A stretch of DNA of 64,000 nucleotides from Branchipolynoe longqiensis (taxonomy: Eukaryota; Annelida; Polychaeta; Phyllodocida; Polynoidae), in assembly GCA_030323885.1 (NCBI GenBank), contig CM059193.1, positions 59,788,042-59,852,041 of the forward strand, in the 5' to 3' direction. Each line of letters begins with the position of its first letter. Position 1 is the stretch's first letter. Below the pieces are notes generated by a model that did not search any database, was not told where the DNA came from, and saw nothing but the letters and a program-made list of their open reading frames with translations. The position numbers and the translations under genes were made by a program. Below are positions 44,876-56,039 of the stretch, one piece after another.

Positions 44876-45420
44876 GGCCAGGAACGGTCGGCCATCAAGG
44901 TGTCTGGACGGGGGCGAGGGTGTGTAGGGGTGTAGGGGGGGGCTAGGGGTGGTGTGGGAGGTGGGGGTGCCGGTCAGCCGTCAAGATGTCTGGGCCTGTA
45001 TGCATGAGGCGGTATTAGCGTTGCATGGTGTTATAATCTTAATTTGACCAAATTTCACTTTTTGAGGATGTTATTCTGTTAAATATGATAGCATTGAATA
45101 GATTTGGGCCTAATCGGTACCTAACACCGCCCTTAAACCTGCTATGGAACGGGGTTACCGTACCCTAGTTTAGAGTCATGGTGTTAGTGCTATCACTGAC
45201 TATTGCATGCACCTTTTTGCCGATAAAGTGGGATTCCTGCCAAAACTAGTTTTGCAGCGCTAACACGCATCATGCATCCAGTCCCTGGATAGGCACGAGG
45301 GGGTTTAGGGGGGCTAGGGGTGGTATGTGGGGGCGTTCGGCCATCAGGGTGCCAGGCCGGGGGGTAGCGAGGTATGGGGGGGGGGGGGGCTGGTGATCGG
45401 CGTTCAGGGGCCGATTTGTA
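44876..45420. repeat. GC-rich roughly 85-bp degenerate tandem repeat, with M5 inside
   Basis: Words ggccatcaaggtgtctgg and ggggggctaggggtggt recur at about 44890, 44940, 44975, 45310 and 45345. M5 splits one unit. Confidence 0.55.
44992..45285. mobile_element. M5 MITE
   Basis: Left end gggcctgtatgcatgaggcg; the right end, read in reverse, is gggactggatgcatgatgcg. Inverted repeats of about 34 bp. Non-coding. Confidence 0.6.
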
Positions 45421-45704
45421 ATTGGACGCAATGGACCGTTAGAATGGCGACACCTACCTATACCCAGCACCCCAGACTTACACTGGAGCTAATCAAGGAG
45501 AGCGCTCCATAGTGCCATGGAGCTCTGACCCCGCCGACCCCACGTGACCGGCGTCCAGGCATCCCTCCAGTGTGAGCTATTCACAGATAGACACAACTGA
45601 ATGGACCTGCCAGCCAGCAGCTACTCTCCCAGAGATTCTGTTCTTTATTATTTTCTCTTTCTTGTCCTGTTCTCTTTTGCATGGTGCCGATATGTCCAAG
45701 CTAC

Positions 45705-46053
45705 TTAAAGTCGCATAGTCCTATGGTTTTGCGTTTTGGTAATTTTTCTGAGATAAATATATTAAATTGATCGTTATAATCTACCTTATTTCAGGTTAAA
45801 GTAACTTTGATTTTAAATGGATAAGTTTCGAGATATTTGAAATTCAAACATGTAAACATGTCAAGCATGCCAAAACTCTGACCCCATAGGCTTCAACACT
45901 AAGAGATTCTATCAAATTGTCTCAGTGTTCCCTTCTATGTGGCAATAAATGCTTAATATGTGCATCAATATCTAAGTTAGATATGAAGAGTCAAATCTAT
46001 ATAATTATTTTGGTTTTGAAAATGTGATGCTTCATCGGACTATGCAGCTTTAA
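45705..46053. mobile_element. M1 MITE, full copy
   Basis: TTAAAGTCGCATAGTCCTAT at the left and an inverted match at the right (atcggactatgcagctttaa), with TTAA at both edges. Confidence 0.75.
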
Positions 46054-46308
46054 GCTCCCTAAGAACCAACTAGATACAGCGCAATCACTCAGTTAGCTAA
46101 AATTGAGGAAGTCCGGTGCAAAACCCTGTAGATGCCCATCCAAAAATTGAGATAACCGTGGTGGTACTGGTAGGGAGCAAAAGAAGACAGCAGAAGATAG
46201 CACGGCCAGGAAGGGAGTGCATTGAACACTACCCCAGGCCAGTTGTATGACCTACACAATTTATGGAGACAGTTGCTGACAAGTAAGGAAACATTTGTTA
46301 TATTTTGG

Positions 46309-46792
46309 TACATTAGTGGTTTAAGCAGGGGAAATTATAGTCGCAGACGACTGGTCTTCCTCATTCCACTGCTCCTTGCCCTATCCTAGTAATGCCCAGC
46401 GTCTGGCTAGGAAGCGAAAAGTATCTCAGTAAGGGGGGTGTGTTGCTTGTCTGGCAGCTGGAGTCGTAGTGATGTTTGATGGACCTCGGGGGCCAACGAT
46501 GGGCGGCGGTGACGTCAGAGGTCTCGCGACAGACTCGGTTCGCAGGAAACCTGGTAGGGGTGTGGTCGGTAAGGGATCAAACCCAGGTGGCGCCACCGGG
46601 GAGACTCCTTGTTCGCGGGCAAATTACCCATGTTGGCAAACCAACATGAACAATGCGGAGTGTCTGCCAAGGAAGGGAAAAGTATCAATTTTTAAGTCAT
46701 TGGTTTGACTCGACCAGGATTCGAACCCACGACACCACGATCTACTAACACGGGAGATGGACGCTCTACCTCTTTCGGCCATCCTCTCTGGT
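46309..46792 (-). mobile_element. SINE-C interrupted by a possible solo repeat
   Basis: Minus strand: head (gatggccgaaagaggtagag, B box gggttcgaatcctggtcg) at 46652-46792 and tail (46309-46430, gcttaaaccactaatg). About 225 bp between them is not SINE. The SINE words around the insertion (ctaggaagcgaaaagtatc and caaggaagggaaaagtatc) are present on both sides. Confidence 0.6.
46431..46660 (+). mobile_element. possible solo terminal repeat of a DIRS-like element
   Basis: Its right end (aattacccatgttggcaaac, then caacatgaacaat) resembles the outer end of the 357-bp DIRS-like repeat (aattacccatgttgcgaaca, then tcatggacaat). A ggcgccacc word and a gagact word lie upstream in similar order. It includes a perfect inverted repeat (catgttgg caaa ccaacatg). 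Similarity outside this end is low, so this is tentative. Confidence 0.4.
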
Positions 46793-47190
46793 TTGCATTT
46801 CACAGTAGTTGGTAGCCTAAACAGTGGCTCTTATGATATCCCAATTTTAGATAATACCCGCCTTCATGCTAAAATAATACTCACATAATAAATTATACAA
46901 CGCATTGCTCAACAAATTCCGTCTTGTCACTACCGAGATATATACTGACTAAGTGCTGTATCATATCATGTGGCTGGCAAGACGGTATCCCAGTGGGGCA
47001 GCACAGTGAATGTGCACAACTACAATGCGGTATCCATTCTCCCAAACCACAAATGTGTATTTGACAGCACACAGTAGTCCTTCAGACTAAAGCCTAGCAT
47101 TATTGATCCATAATTTGTTCTGATCAAATCTCCAGCTAATGCCACAAGAACCTACGTCAGTTAAAAAAAAACCTACAATGAACAGACTCG
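46793..47190. other. spacer with a small SINE-B fragment
   Basis: A SINE-B piece at about 46935-47015 (gtatcccagtggggcagcac). Otherwise nothing recognised. Confidence 0.35.
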
Positions 47191-47194
47191 CCCA

Positions 47195-47475
47195 AGGGCA
47201 AACGTGATAAGGGGAATATTAGTTGCAACGACAAGTCAAGGGGTGCTAAAACAAAACCCAACACACCGGAACCGGAAGTGCTGTTGACGGCCGTCAAAAT
47301 AACATCACCCACTATGGCTTAAATCACACACTAAAATGCAATTGTGAAGAGAAAGACCGCTGAAGCATAAACACGATAAGGGTGCTATTAGTTGTGACCA
47401 CAAGTCAGGAGTAAACACAACAATTAAAACAAAACATGGTACCGGAAGTCGTGTTCACTGATATGGCAATTACAT
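47195..47475. repeat. tandem pair, about 169-bp period
   Basis: aacgtgataaggggaatatt with cgacaagtcaagg recurs, diverged, as aacacgataagggtgctatt with ccacaagtcagg 169 bp later; both are followed by ccggaagt. Confidence 0.5.
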
Positions 47476-47592
47476 CGGCAGCTAGATAGTTGGTGGCAAG
47501 AAACATCAATAATATTGTGGTAGGTAGCACTAGTAGTCTGCACATATCTCTCAACAAGATGCCACATATATACATGTAGGCGTGATTGCATT

Positions 47593-48440
47593 AGGGAGCC
47601 TAGGTAGTTTTTAGAATAGATCAGAGTGTTTGAGCTATATGCTCAGGCCAAGTCAGATACTCCACCATCAGGACCCATCAGATGTGTTGAGGATGCTCTG
47701 TTCAGTCTTTCTCATGTGCAGTAATGAGTTTGAATCTGCTGGCGTTAGCTGGGTGTATCCTGGAATCTGTGGTTCGTCTGGACTTGTTGTTAACACCTTG
47801 TCAAGCTGTGTATTGAATGATTGTACACTGCAGTTTGATTGATTTATAATGTAAGCTGGCATTGTATTGAAGATCTGGACTCCTGGGACAGAAAGACTTA
47901 CTTCCCACAGTGTTCTTGTTGACTGTGAGGCTTTTGCATTTATTGCTGGTACCTTACCAAGTCTACAATATCTTTTTGAATGATACATTGTTATGCCATA
48001 GTTGGGTACTTTGCCTTCAATAATTCTCCAGGTATATATAGTGTACCAGTTAGCATGCTAGCCCTGGACTATCAACAGGTGTGGGTTCTAAAACCTGCTC
48101 TAAGTACAATATTTCCCATTGTCATCAGGCCCCATAACTTTGGTTCCATGCTCAGGATGATGTACAAGCTACATGCTGTTGAAGCTACTCCATATATGTA
48201 TATAGGTAAGTGCGTTGCCTGTATGTAATAATAATAAGTAAACAACTTATGGAAATAACCCATTTAAAATACTTAAAATTCTAAGGGACAAATGTAATAG
48301 TCAATAGTGATTTCTGAGGCAAGCTGACATGTGGGTGTGGGTGTGGTGATTGCAGCAGGAAACCTCGGTAGTGGAATGGTTAGCATACTATCCCTGGGAT
48401 GGTAGATAATGTGGTTTCAAAGCCTGCTCTAAAGAGTGTT
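47593..48440 (+). mobile_element. SINE-A copies, first one split by a LINE fragment
   Basis: The head starts gggagcctaggtag at 47594 and resumes at about 48044 (taccagttagcatgctagcc). The tail runs to about 48330 and a second head follows (aacctcggtagtggaatggt). The second copy is itself cut at 48429 by a SINE-D tail. Head-to-tail order again suggests SINE-A dimers. Confidence 0.6.
47608..48043 (-). pseudogene. C-terminal fragment of a non-LTR retrotransposon polymerase
   Basis: The minus-strand frame (47988-47668) contains GVQIFNTMP, FNTQLDKVL, SPDEP, GY and SNSL in the order typical of CR1/Jockey-like polymerase C-termini, after the RT domain. It is 5'-truncated and ends with a short A-rich tract against SINE-A. 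It inserted into a SINE-A head. No RT catalytic motif remains. Confidence 0.65.
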
Positions 48441-48507
48441 TGTTTTATTTAACGACGCTTCTAGAGCACATTGATTTTTCTCATCGGCTATTGGATGTCA
48501 AACAAAG
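48429..48507 (-). mobile_element. SINE-D tail, 5'-truncated insertion
   Basis: Minus-strand end tctagaagcgtcgttaaata then aaac. Flanks aagcctgctctaa and aagccagttctaa look like a target duplication of about 14 bp with small differences. SINE-A continues on both sides. Confidence 0.6.
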
Positions 48508-48674
48508 CCAGTTCTAAATGCGATATTAATTTCCTATTTTGATCACCCACTCCATGACAATAGTATCATTATAATTGATGTAGTGTGGAATCAGCAGTTA
48601 AACGCCAGGCTGTAGCGATGGGTGTTTAACGAGAGTGAGGACAGTGGATGCTGTAAGGGTGGAAGAGGTATCTA

Positions 48675-50280
48675 GAGTCATGATTGATTGGGCAGGTTGT
48701 CAGGGTTGGGTATATAGATAGATACTGGTACCAGGATAAGCAGTCATGGTTGCGGTGTAGACAGAATGGTGATAGGACAAGCGCTGAGGGTGGGTAGTGT
48801 GTGGAGAAAATTGTGATACAATAAGCTGTGAGGGTGGGTGGGGGTGTAGAGAGAATGGTGGTATGACAAGCTGTCATGGTTGGGGTGTAGAGAGAATGAT
48901 GATAGGACAATCTGTCATGGTTGGTGTGTAGAGAGAATGGTGATATGACAAGCTGTCATGGTTGGGGTGTAGAGAGAATGATGATAGGACAAGTTGGTGT
49001 GTAGAGAGAATGGTGATATGACAAGCTGTCATGGTTGGGGTGTAGAGAGAATGATGATAGGGCAAGCTGTCATGGTTGGTGTGTAGAGAGAATGGTGGTA
49101 TGACAAGCTGTCATGGTTGGGGTGGAGAGAGAATGGTGATATGACAAGCTGTGAGGGTTGTGGCGTAGAGAGAATGGTGGTAGGACAAGCTGTCATGGTT
49201 GTGGTGTAGAGAAAATGGTGATATGACAAGCTGTGAGGGATGTGGTGTAGAGAGAATGGTGGTATGACAAGCTGTGAGGGTTGTGGTGTAGAGAGAATGG
49301 TGATATGACAAGCTGTCATGGTTGTGGTGTAGAGAGAATGGTGATATGACAAGCTGTGAGGGTTGTGGTGTAGAGAGAATGGTGGTATGACAAGCTGTGA
49401 GGGTTGTGGTGTAGAGAGAATGGTGATATGACAAGTTGTGACGGTTGTGGTGTAGAGAGAATGGTGGTATGACAAGCTGTTATGGTTGGGGTGTAGAGAG
49501 AATGGTGATATGACAAGCTGTCATGGTTGGGGTGTAGAGAGAATGGTGATAGGACAATATGTCATGGTTGGTGTGTAGAGAGAATGGTGGTATGACAAGC
49601 TGTCATGGTTGGGGTGTAGAGAGAATGGTGATATGACAAGCTGTCATGGTTGGGGTGTAGAGAGAATGGTGATATGACAAGCTGTCATGGTTGGGGTGTA
49701 GAGAGAATGGTGATAGGACAATCTGTCATGGTTGGTCCGTAGAGAGAATGGTGATATGACAAGATGTGAGGGTTGGGGTGTAGAGAGAATGGTGATATGA
49801 CAAGCTGTCATGGTTGGGGTGTAGAGAGAATGGTGATAGGACAATCTGTCATGGTTGGGGTGTAGAGAGAATGGTGATATGACAAGCTGTCATGGTTGGG
49901 GTGTAGAGAGAATGGTGATAGGACAAGCTGTCATGGTTGGGGTGTAGAGAGAATGGTGATATGACAAGCTGTCATGGTTGGGGTGTAGAGAGAATGGTGA
50001 TATGACAAGCTGTCATGGTTGGGGTGTAGAGAGAATGGTGATAGGACAATCTGTCATGGTTGGTCTGTAGAGAGAATGGTGATATGACAAGATGTGAGGG
50101 TTGGGGTGTAGAGAGAATGGTGATAAAACAAGCTGTCATGGTCGGGGTGTAGAGAGAATGTTGATAGGACAAGCTGTCATGGTTGGGGTGTAGAGAGAAT
50201 GATGATATCGCAAACTGTGAGGTTGGGGGAGCAGATACAGTGATTGTAGGGCAAGTTGTGAGGTGGGAATGTAGAGATTC
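48675..50280. repeat. 41-bp minisatellite with a 328-bp higher-order repeat
   Basis: Unit gtgtagagagaatggtgata plus tgacaagctgtcatggttgg plus g, about 39 copies. The rare variant at 49734 (ggtccgt) recurs at 50062 (ggtctgt), 328 bp or 8 units later, with the same neighbouring variants. A ggttgtgg subtype clusters at 49150-49450. Confidence 0.9.
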
Positions 50281-50440
50281 CTTGATTATTGTTACGATAA
50301 CACAAGGACTGGTTGGCTTCATGGAAGAATACTATATATCTGAATGGGATACAAAATGATGGTGATTTTCTCGATGGAGCAGCGCTAAAGAGGCGCCATG
50401 AATTGTCAACTCTCATGTGTTAGTAGGCTTCTTGGTATTA
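50281..50440 (+). mobile_element. SINE-B-like fragment, diverged
   Basis: acaaggactggttggcttca then gagcagcgctaaagaggcgc follow SINE-B order. Confidence 0.35.
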
Positions 50441-50535
50441 TTATTTCAGATCGGTTCACAAGTCCAAGAAGTCAATCCAATAGCAAGCCTGAACTTAGTC
50501 TGGTATAACCTGCTAAATGTTGGGCCTATAGAGTC

Positions 50536-51056
50536 GTTGTGGAGCGGGACGTAGTAGCTGAGGTGATAGAATGTCCACCTGTGAAGGTGTTTGTCATCCT
50601 ATCTATCCTGCCCAGTGGACCCATTAGCAGTTTGGGCTATTTTCCATTCCATCCAGTGGTCGACAACTGGTTCATCAAAGACTGTGGTATGTGTTGTCCT
50701 GTCTGTTGGAAAGTGCATATCAAATACCCCTTGCTGCTTATTGTGCAAGGGCTGGTCGGCTCAGTGTTAGGATAATGTGACTGAGTGGAATATCAGGTCA
50801 TGGTGCTGGCGGATTGGTCTCCCAGTGGGGCAGCACTATAAATACACCATGAGTGTGCACTGTCACAAGTCGGTACCCGTCGTGATATGACCGTAGACGT
50901 TGCTAGGATGTAAAACAACAACAAACAAACAAATATTGGAAAGAGTCGCCTATGTGGCAGCAGCTGGTTTCCTCCAAAGAAATATGTCAGAATGACCATA
51001 TGTTTGACGTCCAATAGCCGATGATAACAATCAATGTGTTTTAGAGGCATTGTTAA
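50536..51056 (+). mobile_element. SINE-D with nested SINE-B
   Basis: SINE-D head gcgggacgtagtagctgagg to ttgctgctta (about 50740). It resumes at about 50936 with attggaaagagtcgcc and ends tgttaaataaga. Between them is a 5'-truncated SINE-B (50742-50935) ending in aacaacaaacaaac. The SINE-B insertion is younger than this SINE-D. Confidence 0.75.
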
Positions 51057-51340
51057 ATAAGAGAAGCTTTCCTTTCCCTTTTCTCAGAAATTGCTCCCTA
51101 AGTGGATCAAAGGAACACCAAGCCGAGGCTAGCTTGTCACGTGGTGGACTTGTAGGAGTATAGCCAACCGCAACTCACCTAAAGGGTCGCATGACATAAC
51201 AAAATGGGGTGATCGCCTTGCAACAGTTCAAGGTCTGAGGGAACATGTGGCCTGAGGCAAGTGAGCTGCATGGATCAGATGTCATCTACCAAGGGTAACA
51301 ACTATACCCAAGTACATACATGTCTACATATACGTATATA

Positions 51341-51603
51341 TGAGCCTGTCTCAAAAGGTGATAACTCTTTCTTTTTTTTGTCCATTGAAATGATTGACAC
51401 AAAACAGCATAGAAATGGTTATACTGAAAACACACAGACATTTGCTTCAAATCAATATGTATTCTATTGTCATTATCAAACACCATGTAAGAAATAAATC
51501 AGTTTATCCTGAGCAAATGCATAAGCGGAGCAGATAGTATGTTGATCATTACAATGAACAAAGTTTTGTCCCATATTGCTTAGCACCTTTTGAGACAGTC
51601 TCA
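51341..51603. mobile_element. M3 MITE, second copy
   Basis: Ends tgagcctgtctcaaaaggtg and caccttttgagacagtctca; same interior words as 40878-41132 (tcaaatcaatatgtattcta). Confidence 0.75.
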
Positions 51604-51958
51604 TCTATATGTACTATATAATTTATTATGTGAATATAAATAATGGCAGCGCCTTAATGCTTTTCTCTAACCACCTTAACTTCCATCTTATTCACTGCAG
51701 AGTGGGAGTTCTCTCCTCTTCGCCTGGCCCACATTTTATTGACAAAGCATGTATGTCTTGTGTATTGGATCCACTCCATCTTGCCCGACCCAACGTATCT
51801 GATTCAACGAGGCGCATGTCAGGTTGTAGCATACAGGCGTATGTTAGCCTAACTAGGCTTATTGAGAATTCCCTAGATAGACAACTTGTCTCACAACTTG
51901 GAGGGTCATTGTTTTTCTCACAGACTTAGGATACACTTGCATTTTATTAATTGTTGTT
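51604..51958. other. no feature recognised
   Basis: A 106-codon frame here shows no known motif. Confidence 0.3.
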
Positions 51959-52180
51959 GGTACAATAGTTGATTAAGCGGGGAAAATTTCAATCATGGAA
52001 GATTGGTCTTCCTCATTCCACTGATCCTTGCCCTATCCTAGTAATGCCAAACGCCAGGCTAGGAAATGAAAAATATCAATTTGTAGGTCATTGCTTTGAC
52101 TCGACGTGGGTTCAAACCCACGATTCCAGGATCTACCAAAGCGGGAGACAGACGCTCAACTCATTTGGCCATACCATCTG
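51959..52180 (-). mobile_element. SINE-C, near full length
   Basis: Minus strand: head atggtatggccaaatgagtt, B box gggtttgaacccacgtcgag, and tail aatttt then ccccgcttaatcaactattg. Confidence 0.75.
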
Positions 52181-52183
52181 ATT

Positions 52184-53160
52184 AGATTAGTGTTAGAGGT
52201 AGCTTATCATAATAACCACATCAATTCTAAAATGCTAAATATATTGCTTAAATACCTCTACGTATCGTAGCACGCTGTCTTTAGAGTGCAGAATGTATGA
52301 CCTTAATAACTTTGAAAGTTTAATAGAGAACACCCAGTACCCACCATCTTGGTTTTGTAGCATTCCTCCCCAGTTCACCACCTCCACGTCAAAATAGACA
52401 AACAGATAGGTACTGACACTGGGCCCTAAACAAATCATGTACACATTGATTCCCTGTTAAAGGGATTTTTGTTCGAATTTAACTATGGTCGTCCTTCGCC
52501 CTCAGTGGTCGGTGAATATTTGTATGTGGTATAAGGTATCTTATGCAAATATTATTCTGGGAATATTCTAGAAGGAACTGGTCGGTATTGGTGGAGCTGC
52601 ATCTAGGTAAAACACTTGTCTGCTTTATTTTGCCAGCAAGCGGCTTATCCAAAGTGCGAGTCACCAGAGTCAAGTGATGCCAATGTTGCTATAGGATTCA
52701 GTGCACACCCCACATCCCGGTTAGCGAAGAGTTCAAGCGAATTCAGCTCGAGCCTTGCGCCATACCGGATCGATTCGCAATCAATCATTGTTCGGCGTGA
52801 TTCATGCTGCGTTTCCAACATGGCTGTGCCTGGCGACTGCTGGCAGATGGCGCTCCTCAGACGGATGCCCCAAGGTCATGGAGGTCATGGAGGTATTCCC
52901 AATAGTTCTTCCATTCCATCTGTGGACATACATTCCCTGAGCACAGCTATCTATCATCAGTGGATTTGCATAAGATTGCACCCTCTGATTCCTGCCCCTT
53001 TTCCCCCTCTCGCTTCCCATTCCTTGTTTTACCCTGAGAGGGGAATATTATTTCGGGACGACACCAATACACTGGCATAGCCCTTCCCCAGGAGGAAGTG
53101 CGATACATATCACCGTTATAGTGCTAGTATCAGATTCCAACTGACCCTCTCCTGACCTCA
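52184..53160. other. no feature recognised; one unassigned frame
   Basis: A 154-codon plus-strand frame (52616-53080) contains no motif I know and lacks repeat structure. GC content is higher than its neighbours from 52620 to 53050. It could be an old transposon piece or chance. I do not call a gene. Confidence 0.25.
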
Positions 53161-53164
53161 TGCT

Positions 53165-53665
53165 TTATGGGTATGTGACAATTGATGGTTACTTGAGATG
53201 TATGTGTTGTGCCGCGCAGCTATGTGACAGTTGCTGGTTACTTGACGATATATGTGTGTTGTGCCATGATGGGTATGTTACAGTTGCTGGTTACTTGATG
53301 ACATGTGTGCATTGTGTGTTGTGTGCCAGTTGCTGGTTACTTGATGAGATGTGTGTGTTGTGTGGTGTGTGTGCCACTCGCTGATCACTTGATGAGACAT
53401 GTGTATTGGGTGGGGTGAGTGAAAATTGCTGGTTAGTTAATGAGATGCATGTGGTGTCCTGTGTGGCGTATGTGACAATTCATGGTTACTGGAAGATATG
53501 TGTTGGGCCGTGTGGTGTGTGACAATTGCTGGATACTTGATGAGACATGGGGTGTGTGACAGGTGCTGTTTGTTTGATGAGACGCATGTGTTGTGTGTGA
53601 CACTTGATGGTTACTTGATGATATGTGCGTGCTGTGCTGTGCTGTGCTGTGTGGTGTGTGTGGTG
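53165..53665. repeat. 55-60-bp degenerate minisatellite
   Basis: Units with gacagttgctggttacttga then tgagatgtgtgtgttgtg, length variable. Confidence 0.7.
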
Positions 53666-53734
53666 CTTAATCTGTGAGGCGTGTTGCGGAATGGATGGGT
53701 GCTCAGATCCAGCTACCGTCTTTGTTTATTGGGA

Positions 53735-54385
53735 TCGTACATCATAGAACATAGAGGGTCATATCAGGATGCATACTAACTTGCAATGGTGCGCACTCAT
53801 GACGACTCATGGAAGTGACGCATTGCCCATCAGCGCCACCTATCGACTATCCCCTAATGGTGCAACCTCCATTACTCGCTGATGCTCCAATAGGGAGGAG
53901 AACCCAGTTGAGGATGGGGAAGGTGCGGGGGCAGGTGGGGGGCAGATGGCGGGGTAGGTGTGGGGGGCTGTCTCTGATCAGTACCTAAAGATGCCGCAGC
54001 GAGGCGCTCAGAGACGGCTAACCGTCCCCTGTGGTTGTCAATTAACAACGGGACGATGAATTATCTGGACTGGTTAATGGTCACGTGACAGACGGACGCG
54101 CCATGTAGCACTGACTCTTGGGAGTGCTGAGGATGATTGTTCAGGGGAGGATACGTCGTCCGCAGTGCCTTCTGGGATTATTTAGTGGTGACGGGGCATG
54201 GGCCACTGTCAGCTGTATGTATCACCGAGTAGTTACACCATGCCTAGAGTGAGACTCGAACCACCAGTCCTGCCATTCACGGATGGCTGTAACCTCAACA
54301 TTAACCCACTTGTTAGCTCTGGTGCAATGACTCTACCAAGAGACCTACCTGCCAATGTGACATTTCACATAGTTAGGTTAACCGG
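53735..54385. other. spacer with SINE fragments
   Basis: A reverse SINE-B tail piece at 53760-53830 (ggtcatatcaggatgcatac) and a reverse SINE-A head at about 54235-54350 (tgcctagagtgagactcgaa on plus). No gene seen. Confidence 0.4.
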
Positions 54386-54710
54386 GCGTGATGGCCGAAT
54401 CGGTAGAGCGCGGGCCTCCTGTGCGGGAGATCGGAAGTTCCTTTCCCGGTCGAGTCAAACCAATGACTTATGCAGTTGATACCTGTCACTTTCTAACCAG
54501 GCACTCAGCATGAATAGGATAGGGTGAGGACTGTTTAGATGAGTGGCAGGATAATGTGACTGAGTGTGATATCGGGTCATGGTGCTAGCGGCCTGATTTC
54601 CCAGTGGGCCAGCACTATAAAACCGCCATGAGTGTGCATTGTCACAAGTCGGTATCTGTCATATAATGGCCTTAGATGTTCCCAATATGTAAAACTCCAA
54701 CAACGAATCA
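54386..54710 (+). mobile_element. SINE-B, near full length
   Basis: Head cgtgatggccgaatcggtag, short variable loop, then gtcgagtcaaaccaatgact, body gccagcactataaaaccgcc and A-rich tail. The clearest A box in the family. Confidence 0.75.
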
Positions 54711-55078
54711 ACAACATAGTAAGGTCAGTCAGTGAACCTTACTCTGCTCCCCAGCCCCCTTGGAATTGTAAATCTCACACTTATAATTGGGTAATTCTCT
54801 CAAACTTGGCACCACATATTTGGTATGATGCTGATAATTAATTAATTATTTATTGACAGCAATTCAAATAATTATTTACACATGAACACCATCTATTTAC
54901 AAACAGTGTTTTCAACTTATTTCTTCTAAGACATCACCTTATTTGTTTAACTTATTAAGCAAATACTCATTAATTGATTAATCAATACAATGTTGGTTGA
55001 TTTGGCTATATATACTAAAATTATGTTATGGATGTGTCTTTGATTCCCATCTTACACAAGTCATATTTGTTTTGGGGT
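54711..55078. other. no feature recognised
   Basis: AT-rich sequence without a repeat partner. Confidence 0.35.
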
Positions 55079-55302
55079 TACATTAGTTGTTTAAGCAGGG
55101 GAAATTTCTGTCACAGATGACTGGTCTTCCTCATTCCACTGCTCCTTGCCCTATCCTAGTAATGCTGAGAAGCTGGCTAGGAAGTGACAAGTATCAATTC
55201 TTAAGTCATTGGTGTGACTCGACCAGGATTCGAACCCACGATTCCACGATCTACCAGCACGGGAGACGGACGCTCTAACTCATTCAGCCATCCCGTCTGG
55301 TG
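55079..55302 (-). mobile_element. SINE-C, near full length
   Basis: Minus strand: head gatggctgaatgagttagag, B box gggttcgaatcctggtcgag, body ctagccagcttctcagcatt, and tail aatttcccctgcttaaacaa. Best copy of the family. Confidence 0.8.
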
Positions 55303-55578
55303 ATTTTAATGTATTTATTGCTCAATTTGTATCATATCTAAATACAAATAAATTAAATAGTTGTTTTTTTCAACTCTGACATAGGAACAACATGCAAACC
55401 TTCATAGGAACATGGATTCTGATATTATTTGGAAGGGTTTTGCTATTATTTGAAGGTTTTCACCTTTTGTTTCCATGTCACAATTTAGTGCCCAGCTTCA
55501 GCGACTGGCCCACCTACCGATATCCAGGCATTGTACTTACAATACAATCGTAGCAAGGTTCAACACTATTTTTTGTTG

Positions 55579-55880
55579 TTGAAGATTTATACTGCCTATC
55601 ATGGATAAGCCTGAATAGGCTTCTTTTCACCATTATACAGTTTGTCGATAGAAAGCCCGAGCCTACACTTTTACCCACCCAAGGGATTTTTAACCTCCCA
55701 CACCACATAGACATGGTATGAGAGCAACTAGCCTTTGATGACGCTGTAAGTTATACACAGTGGTGGAAATCCAAATGGGCAGAGATGGGGGCCTGGGGAA
55801 TCGAACCACTGACTTTCAGATTAGGAGTCTGACCTAGAAAAAAGTCAGAGACTCTAACCACTCCACCACAGAGAACACCA
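55579..55880 (-). mobile_element. SINE-E copy
   Basis: Minus strand: head gtggtggagtggttagagtc, B box ggttcgattcccca, then the gtgtgggaggttaaaaatcc body. Full length apart from the A tail. Confidence 0.75.
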
Positions 55881-56039
55881 CTATGCAATAATGCATAGTC
55901 AATTCTTGGAGTATACTGTGAACAGATCAATCAGTAGAAAATATTCCTAAATATTTTGTCCATCTTCAATTGCTCCACAAGGTTAAAACACACAATGGCG
56001 TTACCTACATTGGTAGGGCTAATTGTAATTTAAGTGGTC

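Noticed and set aside
48675..50280. CRISPR-like regular repeats
   Set aside because: Units are contiguous without unique spacers, and the genome is eukaryotic; this is a minisatellite.
52616..53080. 154-codon plus-strand gene
   Set aside because: No domain, no homologous motif and no splice context; GC-richer DNA favours chance open frames.
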